A stretch of DNA of 64,000 nucleotides, taken from assembly GCA_965206445.1 (NCBI GenBank), contig CBDBJR010000002.1, positions 992,001 through 1,056,000 of the forward strand. The letters run 5' to 3'. This stretch comes from CBDBJR01 sp965206445 (GTDB taxonomy: Bacteria > Pseudomonadota > Gammaproteobacteria > Arenicellales > Poriferihabitantaceae). Position 1 is the stretch's first letter. Each line of letters opens with the position of its first letter. This document shows, in pieces, positions 1-7,840 of this stretch. The position numbers and the translations under genes are program-made. The notes below the pieces were generated by a model, which was not told the DNA's origin, ran no database searches, and saw only the letters and a list, made by a program, of their open reading frames with translations.

Positions 1-502
1 AACGTAAATGAGCGCTATCAGGAGATAGTTTGACTGCATGAGAAAAATCCTCTATGGCCGGCTTGTGGTGACCAGTAACCTCATATATATAGGCTCGACG
101 CTCATAAGCTTCCGAATAGTCAGGGTCAATTTCTATTACTCGTCTATATTCTCTTACAGCCTTTTCACTTTTCCCTTCTAGAGCTATTTGACCTCTACCC
201 CTGTATATAGTTATAACTGGCACAGGTGTGGGAAAGTATAGTTGTGCTAATGCCATACGGGATTTTATATGTGAAGGCTCTATTTTTATTGCCTCCATAA
301 GGAAGTGTTCCTTATACTGGTATGGATCGCTACTCCAGAGCATATGGAAGTTAGATGCACATATATAATATGCTTCAGCAGCACTTTGCGGGTATTTTTC
401 TATCACTTGGTCGATTATTTCTTTCGCCTCCACGTGTTTGCCAATTTTGGAAAGTGATTTTATTTTCTCGAAAAGTTGTTGAATTTCAATTTGATTATTC
501 AT
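1..502 (-). CDS. TPR repeat protein, 3' end outside window
   Basis: An open frame reads leftwards from an ATG at 502 to the window edge, so only about the first 167 residues are present. The sequence is helical with TPR-like consensus, clearest near the edge (a repeat ending in IEIDPDY, followed by EAYERRAYIYEVTG and a further repeat AIEDFSHAVKLSPDSA). The start is supported by a purine-rich AAGAAGAG a few bases upstream and by position: it begins 14 bases after the stop of the mod gene, so the two are probably cotranscribed. Function is unknown; TPRs normally mediate protein-protein contacts. The same arrangement, a TPR gene right behind a mod C-terminus, recurs at 4124. Confidence 0.75.
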   Translation of the reverse strand, partial: MNNQIEIQQLFEKIKSLSKIGKHVEAKEIIDQVIEKYPQSAAEAYYICASNFHMLWSSDPYQYKEHFLMEAIKIEPSHIKSRMALAQLYFPTPVPVITIYRGRGQIALEGKSEKAVREYRRVIEIDPDYSEAYERRAYIYEVTGHHKPAIEDFSHAVKLSPDSAHLR

Positions 503-516
503 ATTAATTGCTCTTC

Positions 517-2175
517 TTAATAAATTACGTAAGGCAACTGACAAAATACCATTTTCATATCTGTCAATTCCTGTTGACCCATAAATTTATGAGTGGCGAA
601 CACAAAAGCAGTTTTGCTCTTTTTCTTTGCCTCTTTTGCTATTCTGTTTGCACGGTCGCTGTTCAGGGCGGAGTCAGGGCTGCGGAGGAAGGTGAGTTTC
701 GGATCGTATATCAGATAAAACAGGCGGTCTTTTGTTTCGTAGAAGAAGCCGTCTTTGCCGCGTTGTTTGCGGATTTTGTCGGGGGATTGTCCAGTTGCTG
801 TCCAATAAAGATGACGGGCTAATGTTTCATAATCGGGTAGATTCTTTCCTGTCAGCATATTTTCGGCATTCACTTCATCGCCCAGAGTGCAATAGGTGAA
901 ACTTCCGCCTAGTCCCTTTTTCAGGTTGTCATTTTTTGCTTTTGGAATGCCTTTTATCACACGGCGGACGCGCTCGGCGGTGATTTTATTGGCATAATTC
1001 TCACACTCTACCGATAGAAATTTTCTGTTTCCATCGTCCTTTTTATTCAGTTCAAGGATCGCTTGAGCCGTTGTTCCAGAACCAGCAAAGGAGTCTAAGA
1101 TAAGGGCATTCTTGTCCGCCGCAATTTGGATGATCTGTTTTATCAAACCGATTGATTTCGGATTGTCAAATGGCAATTGCTGTTCGTGAAAAACTTCTTT
1201 TAATGATTTTCTAGCTCCGTCAGTATGCCCAACTTCATCATAAGTCCAGATTGTTAAAGGAACGATGCCTTGCTTCACTTCATTTTTATAGCGTTTGCCT
1301 TGCGGACGTCCCCTCCCATCTTTACCAAAGAATACACGATTTCCTTTTATCCATTTATCCATTGTTTCTTTTTTGGTTCTCCAGCAAGTGCCTTGTGATG
1401 GCATGTGTTTTTTTCTAGTGTTCGGATTAATGATCGGATAATTATATTCAGGAGAATAAGTTTTTGCCGTTAAGTTATCAGAGCGCCATGGACCCCTTCC
1501 ATCATTATCATCATATTTATAAAGTTTATCTTGTTTCTCAGTACGCGGAAGAAGAAGTCGTTTCCAAGTATCTGTTTCGCTATTTTTTCCACTGTTTCTA
1601 TTCTTTGCATAACACAAAACAAAATCATGATTGTCGGAAAAATATTTTGCATCATTAGCAGGTGCGTATTTCTTTTGCCAAATAATATTTGTAATAAAAT
1701 TCTCCTCCCCAAAAATCTCATCCATCATCATCCGCAATCGATGCTGTTCATTATCGTCAATAGAAACAAAAATCACCCCATCCTCAGCCAGCAACTCACG
1801 CAGTAAATGCAACCTCGGCCACATCATGCAAAGCCATTTGTCATGACGCTCCAAATCCTCACCATCAACCGAGCTTTTATTCTTCAACCAATCCTTCATC
1901 ATCGGACTGTTCACATTGTCGTTATAAACCCACCCTTCGTTTCCGGTGTTATACGGCGGGTCAATATAAATACAGTTCACCCGCCCCCCATAACGCGGCA
2001 TCAGCGCCTTGAGCGCGTGCAGATTATCCCCGTGAATGATAAGATTATCGTCAAGCGACGGTTTCCCGCCTTTCAGCGGCAGGGATTTTTTCACATCGAC
2101 CTCGATCGCCCGCGACGGCACGGTCAAGTGGTACGAATAAACAATCGATTTTCCTTTGAAGTCGAGGGTCGGCAT
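517..2175 (-). CDS. mod: Type III-like site-specific adenine DNA methyltransferase (Mod)
   Basis: The 552-residue protein carries the DPPYNTG catalytic motif (motif IV, residues 72-78) before the AdoMet-binding FAGSGTT motif (motif I, 363-369), the order of beta-class N6-adenine methyltransferases such as type III Mod subunits; the region between is the expected target-recognition domain. The C-terminus stops at FCQLPYVIY, perhaps 10-20 residues short of typical family members, so it may be slightly truncated. No res (helicase-nuclease) gene is present in the window, so this is either an orphan methylase or part of a system extending past the left edge, where a TPR gene follows directly. Several decayed pieces of related mod genes occur at 4121-4222, 7165-7360 and 8085-8500. 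AT-rich base use differs from the core genes. Confidence 0.88.
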   Translation of the reverse strand: MPTLDFKGKSIVYSYHLTVPSRAIEVDVKKSLPLKGGKPSLDDNLIIHGDNLHALKALMPRYGGRVNCIYIDPPYNTGNEGWVYNDNVNSPMMKDWLKNKSSVDGEDLERHDKWLCMMWPRLHLLRELLAEDGVIFVSIDDNEQHRLRMMMDEIFGEENFITNIIWQKKYAPANDAKYFSDNHDFVLCYAKNRNSGKNSETDTWKRLLLPRTEKQDKLYKYDDNDGRGPWRSDNLTAKTYSPEYNYPIINPNTRKKHMPSQGTCWRTKKETMDKWIKGNRVFFGKDGRGRPQGKRYKNEVKQGIVPLTIWTYDEVGHTDGARKSLKEVFHEQQLPFDNPKSIGLIKQIIQIAADKNALILDSFAGSGTTAQAILELNKKDDGNRKFLSVECENYANKITAERVRRVIKGIPKAKNDNLKKGLGGSFTYCTLGDEVNAENMLTGKNLPDYETLARHLYWTATGQSPDKIRKQRGKDGFFYETKDRLFYLIYDPKLTFLRSPDSALNSDRANRIAKEAKKKSKTAFVFATHKFMGQQELTDMKMVFCQLPYVIY

Positions 2176-2290
2176 GGCGTTGGTAGTCGGAAACAGGTTC
2201 GGTTTGCTCTAAATTGGTGTTTGAGTGCTCGGTTTCTGCATTGAGAAAATATCGGCGGATTATATGCTTTATGCGCTACCAGATGCAACA
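2176..2290 (-). promoter_or_regulatory. mod leader/promoter region, duplicated
   Basis: The segment upstream of the mod ATG is closely matched by 8402-8500, upstream of a decayed mod N-terminus. Because the similarity extends from the coding start through the noncoding leader, the region probably holds the mod promoter and was copied together with the gene. No convincing -35/-10 pair could be assigned by eye. Confidence 0.35.
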
Positions 2291-2303
2291 AAAACAAGAA
2301 CTC

Positions 2304-4124
2304 CTAACCTTTGTAGGGTATTTTTGACTTTTCAATTAGTATACCTCGTCCGTGTGGTTTCAACCGTGCCCACTTCTGCCACTCCACTAATCCGGGTGCT
2401 TTAGGTCCCAGCAACACCTTATCAAAATGAAATCCTTCCGGCGCATCTAAATAAAAGCGTGGTGGGCAATAGCCTATATCTTCTTTTATTCCACTATTTG
2501 ACAGATCACTGTCGACAGAAATATGTCGTATTAAGACAACTCGCATTTCGTTTTCACCTATGTAATGATCACCCTTGAATAAAAATCGGATTTCGTCCAG
2601 TAATTCTCGTACAAGCCCTCGTATTAAATCTTTCTCTTCATTGTTGGATGCTCCTTCTAAACATTCTCTATTTATGACCCCAAGTTGAATTGCTAAATTT
2701 TTTATGATTGCGATCAGCTTGTCATTTATATTCTTTTGATACACTACTTTATAAAGGCATAGTTTATCAGAAGCTTTCTGACTAAGAAAAGTTTCTTGCG
2801 TTTTCATAGAGCCAAAGTGCATAGAAGTTTTCTGATTAAGAAAAGCTTTTTGCATTTTCATAGAGCCAAAGTGCAAAGGAATATCTTCAGAAAAACAAGA
2901 CGCTTCCTTGAAAACCATGCAGGACCCACTCGCATCTTGGTTTTTATGTTTGCCATATGTTTGCCAAAGAGATAATTTATCTTCTTCTTGCGGATCATCT
3001 ACTTTTGTAAAACTGCCAATATATGCAGAGGAATGAAAATCCGTGGAATTCTCATAGAATCTCTCCTTGATGTCTATATCATCCTCTTTTCTTAAAATTT
3101 CAAAGAATGTCTCCCCTTCCTGAGGGTCATTCATATACGTGGCATTGTAAAACCGGAACCGTTCTCCAGATAATAGCTTTTGTAGTACATCTAGCGATGT
3201 GTAATGAGCAACGATATCTCGTTTCAATAGATTTTTCTTTAATTCGGTGATGATTTCTAAAAGATCCATGCAATATTGAAAGCTCTTGATACGAAGAGAT
3301 GCATTAGTTATTGCTTGGAGTTGAAATCGAATATAAGCATACGGTATTTCTGACTTTAGATTGGGAGAAATCCTTATCGCTTCACCGAAATCTGCGAAAG
3401 ACCTATTGTGGTCGTTTTTTCTACGGTATGTATGACCTCTCCATACATAAGCTTTCGCATTATTTGGGTTTAACTCTATTGCTTTTTTGAAGTCCGTAAT
3501 GGCGTGGTCATATTCACCTTTGGCACTGTATGTAGCACCTCTATTTCTATAAGCCTCCGCATTATTAGGGGCCAACTCTATTATCTTATCGAAATCTGTA
3601 ATGGCACGGTCACAATCATCCATAGAATGGTATGCAAGACCTCTACTACTGTAAAGATCGGCATTATTTGGTTCTAGTTTTATTGCCTTGCTAAAGTCCG
3701 TAATAGCACGGTTATAATCACTCTTATAATGGTATGCAAAACCTCTATTCATATAAGTATGCGTATCATTGGGTTTTAGTTTTATTACTTTGGTAAAGTC
3801 CGTAATAGCACGGTCATAATCACTCTTACGATAGTATACAAGGCCCCTCCCTATATAAGCCGGTGCATCATTGGGCTCTATCTGTATTGCCTTGTCTAAG
3901 TCGGTAATAGCGTGGTCATAATCACCCTTAGAATAGTGTGTAAGACCTCTCCAAATATAAACTTGCGCATTATCGGGAGCTAACTCTATTGCCTTACCAA
4001 AGTTGGTAATGGCAAGGTCATAATCGCCCTTATTAATATATACAATGCCTCTATCTATACAAGCCTTCGCATTGTTTTCTATAGGCTCTTGAGGATCATC
4101 TTGATTCCCATTTGTCTCTGTCAT
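2304..4124 (-). CDS. TPR protein with C-terminal DUF2971-like domain
   Basis: The 606-residue protein has seven consecutive 34-residue tetratricopeptide repeats (about residues 19-256, each with the pattern Y..RG..Y...DYD.AI.D..KAI.L.PN) and then a C-terminal domain starting near residue 298 with HYTSLDVLQKLLSGE and YMNDPQEGE, which resembles DUF2971 (a domain of unknown function). Inside the C-terminal domain an 18-residue segment (FGSMK.Q..FL.QK) occurs twice in tandem. The start ATG overlaps by ATGA the stop of a decayed mod C-terminal reading frame upstream, suggesting it was once translationally coupled to a mod gene. TPR proteins with unknown effector-like domains beside restriction-modification genes suggest a defence or regulatory role, but that is inference. 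Confidence 0.8.
   Translation of the reverse strand: MTETNGNQDDPQEPIENNAKACIDRGIVYINKGDYDLAITNFGKAIELAPDNAQVYIWRGLTHYSKGDYDHAITDLDKAIQIEPNDAPAYIGRGLVYYRKSDYDRAITDFTKVIKLKPNDTHTYMNRGFAYHYKSDYNRAITDFSKAIKLEPNNADLYSSRGLAYHSMDDCDRAITDFDKIIELAPNNAEAYRNRGATYSAKGEYDHAITDFKKAIELNPNNAKAYVWRGHTYRRKNDHNRSFADFGEAIRISPNLKSEIPYAYIRFQLQAITNASLRIKSFQYCMDLLEIITELKKNLLKRDIVAHYTSLDVLQKLLSGERFRFYNATYMNDPQEGETFFEILRKEDDIDIKERFYENSTDFHSSAYIGSFTKVDDPQEEDKLSLWQTYGKHKNQDASGSCMVFKEASCFSEDIPLHFGSMKMQKAFLNQKTSMHFGSMKTQETFLSQKASDKLCLYKVVYQKNINDKLIAIIKNLAIQLGVINRECLEGASNNEEKDLIRGLVRELLDEIRFLFKGDHYIGENEMRVVLIRHISVDSDLSNSGIKEDIGYCPPRFYLDAPEGFHFDKVLLGPKAPGLVEWQKWARLKPHGRGILIEKSKIPYKG
2770..2877 (-). repeat. 54-bp in-frame tandem duplication
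   Basis: Two direct copies of a 54-base unit (2770-2823 and 2824-2877) lie end to end inside the TPR/DUF2971 gene and differ at only a few bases. The unit is 18 codons, so the duplication keeps the frame and adds 18 residues to the C-terminal domain. It looks recent. Confidence 0.85.
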
Positions 4125-4222
4125 ACTTGCTCCATTAAATTATAAATAGTGAAAAGTAATTGCGCGAAAGTCATGCCTTTTCCGGTCAATAATTTCCGCC
4201 CCATGAATTTATAGGCGGCAGC
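4121..4222 (-). pseudogene. Relic of a mod C-terminus
   Basis: Read leftwards from about 4222, the frame gives AAYKFMGRKLLTG then MTFAQL, clearly homologous to the last residues of the intact Mod (KFMGQQELTD then VFCQL). The frame stays open to a TGA at 4121-4123 that overlaps the ATG of the TPR/DUF2971 gene. Only about 34 codons are left; everything upstream of it is missing. It comes from a mod gene divergent from the intact one rather than a recent copy. Confidence 0.65.
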
Positions 4223-4270
4223 ATATACCAGGCAAACCAATCACTCTCTTGTTTTATTCACTGTGCCCAC

Positions 4271-4669
4271 TCAGTCCCATTCATCGCGCAGTTTTCTGAC
4301 AAACTCTTCAGTGGTCATGCCGCCAGTTGCGTTGGGTGCGATGCCATACAAATCGCGCAGGGAAGGCAGCGTGCTGGCCGGCGGAAAAACCTCCATTTCC
4401 TGAACCTTTATTTTATGTGCAAAATTAGCATGCGGACGATAAAAGCATTCACCCCGAACGGAGACATAACGCCCCAATGCTTTTCGCGCGTCGTCAATCA
4501 ATCGGGTTGGAAATTGGCACTCGAGTGCTGACCGGTTTGGCAAAGTGGGGTGTATCCTGAATGTGTTTTTGTTTTTATGGTTATCGATTTGCTCTAGTTT
4601 GCCGTCAATTGTACTGATTTCCCGCATTCCCGTATTGTCCGGAGCCTTCTTGAAGTGGTTATTTTTCAA
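4271..4669 (-). CDS. Hypothetical partner of HicB-type antitoxin
   Basis: The 132-residue protein begins with a TTG codon that overlaps the TGA stop of the hicB gene in the 4-base string TTGA, so the two are translationally coupled. I do not recognise the family. The middle (residues 20-90) alternates short hydrophobic strands, with YVSVRGECFY and HKIKVQEMEVF, compatible with a small beta-barrel; the C-terminus (TTEEFVRKLRDEWD) looks like an amphipathic helix. HicB normally pairs with a HicA toxin of about 60 residues; this protein is longer and lacks the HicA dsRBD-like pattern. It could be an alternative toxin or an accessory factor. A decayed copy lies at 13355-13525. Confidence 0.65.
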   Translation of the reverse strand: MKNNHFKKAPDNTGMREISTIDGKLEQIDNHKNKNTFRIHPTLPNRSALECQFPTRLIDDARKALGRYVSVRGECFYRPHANFAHKIKVQEMEVFPPASTLPSLRDLYGIAPNATGGMTTEEFVRKLRDEWD

Positions 4670-4869
4670 ACCACTATCTCCATTACGACACCTTTTCCGG
4701 ATAGATCGGCATCTTGAATATCGGCAGACAGGCAGCCTTCAACCGCTTCATGGAGATTGCCGATTAACTCGGCAAACGTGTCGCCCTGCGTTGCACAGCC
4801 TTTGATAGCAGGCACTTGCGCCCAATAGCCGCCTTCTTCCGCTGCATGAATGATCGCTTTCAATTTCAT
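4666..4869 (-). CDS. hicB: HicB-family antitoxin-like protein
   Basis: The 67-residue product (MKLKAIIHAAEEGGYWAQVP, then GCATQGDTFAELIGNLHEAVEG) matches the HicB partial-RNase-H-fold antitoxin core. The start at 4869 is chosen over an upstream in-frame start because a strong GAGGG lies just before it and because HicB proteins begin with this MK.K segment. No DNA-binding extension is present. In type II systems HicB neutralises the mRNA-cleaving HicA toxin; no HicA is encoded on either side, and the coupled downstream gene is of an unrelated size and pattern, so this is either a variant pair or a solitary antitoxin. Confidence 0.75.
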   Translation of the reverse strand: MKLKAIIHAAEEGGYWAQVPAIKGCATQGDTFAELIGNLHEAVEGCLSADIQDADLSGKGVVMEIVV

Positions 4870-4904
4870 ATTTCCCTCGGAGCGGCCTGTAAGCATAACC
4901 CGCC

Positions 4905-5355
4905 GCCAATTTTGGCAAAATCGGGCATTGGACGCCTGCAATTGACTTGAGTAATTGGTGTGAATTGTACCCGCCTGAGATTACAGTTCAAGACCAAACC
5001 CCCGATTTTCCCACCACATTGCGCCCTCGCCCCCGACCGGGCCGGGGAATTTGCCATATTCCCACCGCATTTCCCGCTGCTGTCGGCAATAACAGGATAC
5101 CGCCAACTGTCCGCCGCATCGGCTGTTTGCCCGGGGCCTGCTGCGGACGTGTCAGATTGCGCATGAGTTTGCCCGGCTGACGGTGCTGGAAAACCTGCGG
5201 ATGGTGCCGGAGGCGCAGTCGGGTGAGCGGCTGCTGAATGCGTGGTTTCGGCCGCAACGGGTGGCGGTCAAGGAGGCGGCGAATCGGCAGCGAGCCGAGC
5301 AGGTGAGGGCGTTTTTGAATTTGTCGGCGGCGGCCGACCGGGCAGCCGATTTTGG
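4905..5355 (+). pseudogene. livG relic A with copied leader
   Basis: The segment matches the leader of the intact livG (13526-13690) and then jumps directly to sequence equivalent to 13950-14177 (RTCQIAHEFARLTVLENL-type coding), lacking about 260 bases that include the livG start and the Walker A region. The missing piece is found separately at 5784-5965. The relic ends just before the abrB promoter. It cannot encode a working ATPase. The same internal deletion occurs in relic B at 7365-7790, so A and B descend from one already damaged copy. Confidence 0.8.
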
Positions 5356-5359
5356 CTTT

Positions 5360-5422
5360 TTCCCGGAAAAATTCTTGCCTGTATGCTATATAACCTGTAT
5401 CAGAACCCACACAGATAAGGAG
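5360..5422 (+). promoter_or_regulatory. Promoter/operator region of abrB copy 1
   Basis: A TATATAAC box (5387-5394) is flanked by two direct CTGTAT repeats (5379-5384 and 5395-5400), and an AAGGAG ribosome site precedes the ATG. The arrangement is kept base for base in the second antitoxin copy (7797-7818), which argues that it is the working promoter and possibly the antitoxin's own operator. Autoregulation is the rule for such antitoxins but is not shown here. Confidence 0.45.
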
Positions 5423-5656
5423 ATGAACATGATTGAAACGGTGAAACTTACCAAAATCGGCGAAGCCGTCGGCGTTATATTGCCGAAAGAGCTATTGGCC
5501 AGGCTGGATGCCGATGACGGCGACAGCCTGTATGTGCGCTATGTGCCGGACGGCGTGCAATTGTGCCGTCGTAACAAGAAATTTGAAGCCGTGATGAAAG
5601 CGGCGAGAGAAGGTATGCAAAAATACGATAATACCTTGCGCGAACTCGCCAAATGA
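5423..5656 (+). CDS. AbrB/MazE-type antitoxin, copy 1
   Basis: The 77-residue protein (MNMIETVKLTKIGEAVGVIL, then PKELLARLDADDGDSLYV) has the swapped-hairpin AbrB/MazE/SpoVT DNA-binding pattern: an N-terminal basic strand, a VILPKELL turn, and a short acidic-rich helix at the C-terminus that in such systems wraps the toxin. A good AAGGAG lies 5-6 bases upstream. Its stop overlaps by ATGA the start of a Doc-type toxin frame, the classic antitoxin-toxin order, but that toxin is broken (next entry). A near-identical copy lies at 7841-8074. Confidence 0.85.
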   Translation: MNMIETVKLTKIGEAVGVILPKELLARLDADDGDSLYVRYVPDGVQLCRRNKKFEAVMKAAREGMQKYDNTLRELAK

Positions 5657-5976
5657 ATGAGCCAGAATGGCTGCACATTCAGGAAATGGTTGCCATCCAC
5701 GCCGCACAGTTTGCGCTGTATGACGGCGGAGAGGGTATCCGTGATGAAGCGTTGCTTGCCTCGGCCCTAAAAAACGATAAACCCATGATCCGAGTCGAAG
5801 CCCTGCCCCGGCATTTTGGCGACCTGAAGGCGGTCGATAATGTTTCACTGCGGCTCGAGCCCGGGGCGATTACCGGCTTGATTGACCCGAACGGGGCCGG
5901 CAAAACGAACGCTGTTCGATGTGATTACCGGGCTGTGTCCATCGACCGCCGGGCGGGCTTCCCTGGTGTTGTCTAA
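5653..5976 (+). pseudogene. Doc toxin N-terminus fused to livG relic C
   Basis: The frame starts like a death-on-curing (Doc/Fic) toxin (MNEPEWLHIQEMVAIHAAQF to EALLASAL, about residues 1-39) and then, after a few residues, becomes the first 40 or so residues of LivG (MIRVEALPRHFGDLKAVDN). The Fic active-site HxFx(D/N)GNKR motif, which lies later in Doc, is absent, so no active toxin can be made. The livG part itself has a one-base insertion after the GAGKT codons and a changed glycine (LIDPNG for LIGPNG), and runs out at 5976. The livG piece corresponds to 13737-13925, exactly the portion missing from relic A. Confidence 0.8.
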
Positions 5977-7064
5977 TTGCGTTTTTTCGCAATAACCATT
6001 AGTTTTTTTCTGTATACGCTTATGGAATGATCCGATAGAAATTTTTTCCATGGAAGCTTTTTTATAAGCCATCCTTGTATTCTACGAAATCGACTTACAG
6101 AATAAAGAAGTTTTACATCAACATATTGGCCGCGTTCGCAGTTTGTCATATATCGCATATTGCCACCATGGATATAGCCGCTAAATTTGGATAATAACGT
6201 TCGGCTAAGTAGTTCTGCCCATCGCGAAAAAAATGGAATTCTGAGCCATGCAACACCTCGCAGGATCCAAGAAGATATGGTAATTAATTCATCGCCGGGT
6301 GGTAGCATAGTCACACAATCAGCCGCATTGACCAATCTGTAAACAGGCGTCTTAAACTCCGATATCCATTCATCATTCCCAACTCTCGGCGCTCCAAAGG
6401 TATAGCACGCGGCGATGCCACCTTTATGAGACAATTTTTTTGCAGCTATGGTCGCCAAGGCCCCACCTAAACTGTGCCCGGTGATGAATAGAGGGGTTTC
6501 TTTAAATGCATCTTCATCAAGCTTTGTTTGAATATCTAACGCTACTGCGTCGAATGCTTTTTTGAAGCCCGTGTGAATTTTTCCTCCTGTTTCACATGAC
6601 ATGGTCTGCGCTTTCACGTCTGCTTTGATATCTTTTATGCTTGTGGCCTCAGTGCCTCGAAATGCAAGTGCAATAAACCTGGTATTATTAGTCTTAAATG
6701 AGATTAATATGGCTTGAGTCCCATCCTTATCAAATGTTTCGAGGAGCTCCATCTTTAAATTCCTTAATTCCTTTTCAAGATTTTTTCTTTCTTCGTTATG
6801 ATCATATCCAACTGCGTCAATCAATTTCAGCAAAGAAGACTTGCTATTTTTACCTACAAGTGTATTTATATTGTCAATAAACCATGATTTTTTTTCGTTG
6901 CCTGAAAAGAGAGGATTAAACCTGATGTAAGCCAATTCAGATAAACAAGTCATGATCCAGGCAGTCCTATCGCTATACGCTTGCCTGTAAGATGGCAGAT
7001 TTTTATTCAATAACCCGTTGACTGCATCGAGTTCCATTTGTGAATTAACAATTGTATTAGTCAT
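5973..7064 (-). CDS. Class 3 lipase family protein
   Basis: The 363-residue alpha/beta hydrolase has the Lipase_3 pattern: AFRGTEA (oxyanion region, about 134), IHTGFKKAF (163), nucleophile elbow GHSLGGA with Ser198, TFGAPRVGN (222), the acid Asp249 in NAADCVTMLPP, and the catalytic His299 in GYIHGG. No signal peptide or membrane segment is evident, so it is probably cytosolic or exported by an unseen route. ATG at 7064 is preferred to an upstream GTG because GGAGG sits 5-6 bases before it. Substrate is unknown (acylglycerols or phospholipids). It sits alone between duplicated abrB/livG-relic units, with AT-rich base use, and its stop overlaps the convergent Doc/livG frame by four bases. Confidence 0.85.
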   Translation of the reverse strand: MTNTIVNSQMELDAVNGLLNKNLPSYRQAYSDRTAWIMTCLSELAYIRFNPLFSGNEKKSWFIDNINTLVGKNSKSSLLKLIDAVGYDHNEERKNLEKELRNLKMELLETFDKDGTQAILISFKTNNTRFIALAFRGTEATSIKDIKADVKAQTMSCETGGKIHTGFKKAFDAVALDIQTKLDEDAFKETPLFITGHSLGGALATIAAKKLSHKGGIAACYTFGAPRVGNDEWISEFKTPVYRLVNAADCVTMLPPGDELITISSWILRGVAWLRIPFFSRWAELLSRTLLSKFSGYIHGGNMRYMTNCERGQYVDVKLLYSVSRFRRIQGWLIKKLPWKKFLSDHSISVYRKKLMVIAKKRN

Positions 7065-7164
7065 GACTGCCTCCACTATATTGTGTGTTTTTACTAGACG
7101 TTTTTAACTGATAAAAAAATTTGTCACAGGTTGAGGCTACCATAAGGTAGCCCACAAAACACTA

Positions 7165-7360
7165 CCCCCCATCGCTGTTAGTTTCTTTTGCCCCATAAAT
7201 TTGTGGGTGGTGAATACGAAAGCGGTTTTGCTCTTTTTTTGCCGTTTTTTCTATACGTTCGGCGCGACCGCTGTTCAAGGCGGAGTTGCGGAGGAAAGTG
7301 GGATTTGGCCCGTATATCATAGAAAACAGGTGATTTTTTGTTTCGTATGCGATTATAACC
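7165..7360 (-). pseudogene. Relic of mod C-terminal part
   Basis: Read leftwards, YETKNHLFSMIYGPNPTFLR then ALNSGRAERI matches the Mod segment YETKDRLFYLIYDPKLTFLR and ALNSDRANRI. A frameshift in the run encoding AKKEQN separates this from the continuation THKFMGQK in another frame. Both ends are cut. It is a decayed copy of a mod gene close to the intact one at 517-2175. Confidence 0.7.
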
Positions 7361-7364
7361 CGTC

Positions 7365-7790
7365 GCCAATTTTGGCAAAATCGGGCATTGGATGCTTGCA
7401 ATTGACTTGAGTAATTGGTGTGAATTGTACCCACCTGAGATTACAGTTCAAGACCAAACCCCCGTTTTTCCCACCACATTGCGCCCTCACCCCCGACCGG
7501 GCCGGGGAATTTGCCATACTCCCACCGAGTTTCCCGCTGCTGTTGGCAATAACAGGATACCGCCAACTGTCCGCCGCATCGGCTGTTTGCCCGGGGCCTG
7601 CTGCGGACGTGTCAGATTGCGCATGAGTTTGCCGGTTGACGGTGCTGAAAAATCTGCGGATGGTGCGGCGGCGCAGTCGGGTGAGCGGCTGCTGAATGCG
7701 TGGTTTCGGCCGCAGCGGGTGGCGGTCGAGGAGGCGGCGAATCGGCAGCGGCCGACCGGGCAGCCGATTTTGGCCTTTTCCCGGAAAATT
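7365..7790 (+). pseudogene. livG relic B with copied leader
   Basis: This repeats relic A (4905-5355) closely, including the same internal deletion, and carries one further deletion of about 40 bases near 7750. Together with the antitoxin gene that follows, it forms a duplicated unit of about 0.7 kb. Confidence 0.8.
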
Positions 7791-7840
7791 TCTTGCCTGT
7801 ATGCTATATAACCTGTATCAGAACCCACACAGATAAGGGG

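Noticed and set aside
1464..1846. Several overlapping plus-strand frames of 60-90 codons opposite mod
   Set aside because: They lie antisense to conserved Mod coding sequence and show no independent features.
2770..2877. CRISPR-like repeat
   Set aside because: Only two abutting copies without spacers, inside a coding frame.
517..4124. A complete type III restriction-modification system
   Set aside because: No Res helicase-nuclease is encoded on either side within the window; only TPR genes flank the methylase.
4866..5057. Short minus-strand frame upstream of hicB considered as a HicA toxin
   Set aside because: Its sequence is the antisense of the copied livG leader, with no HicA pattern; the same antisense frame would appear at the other leader copies.
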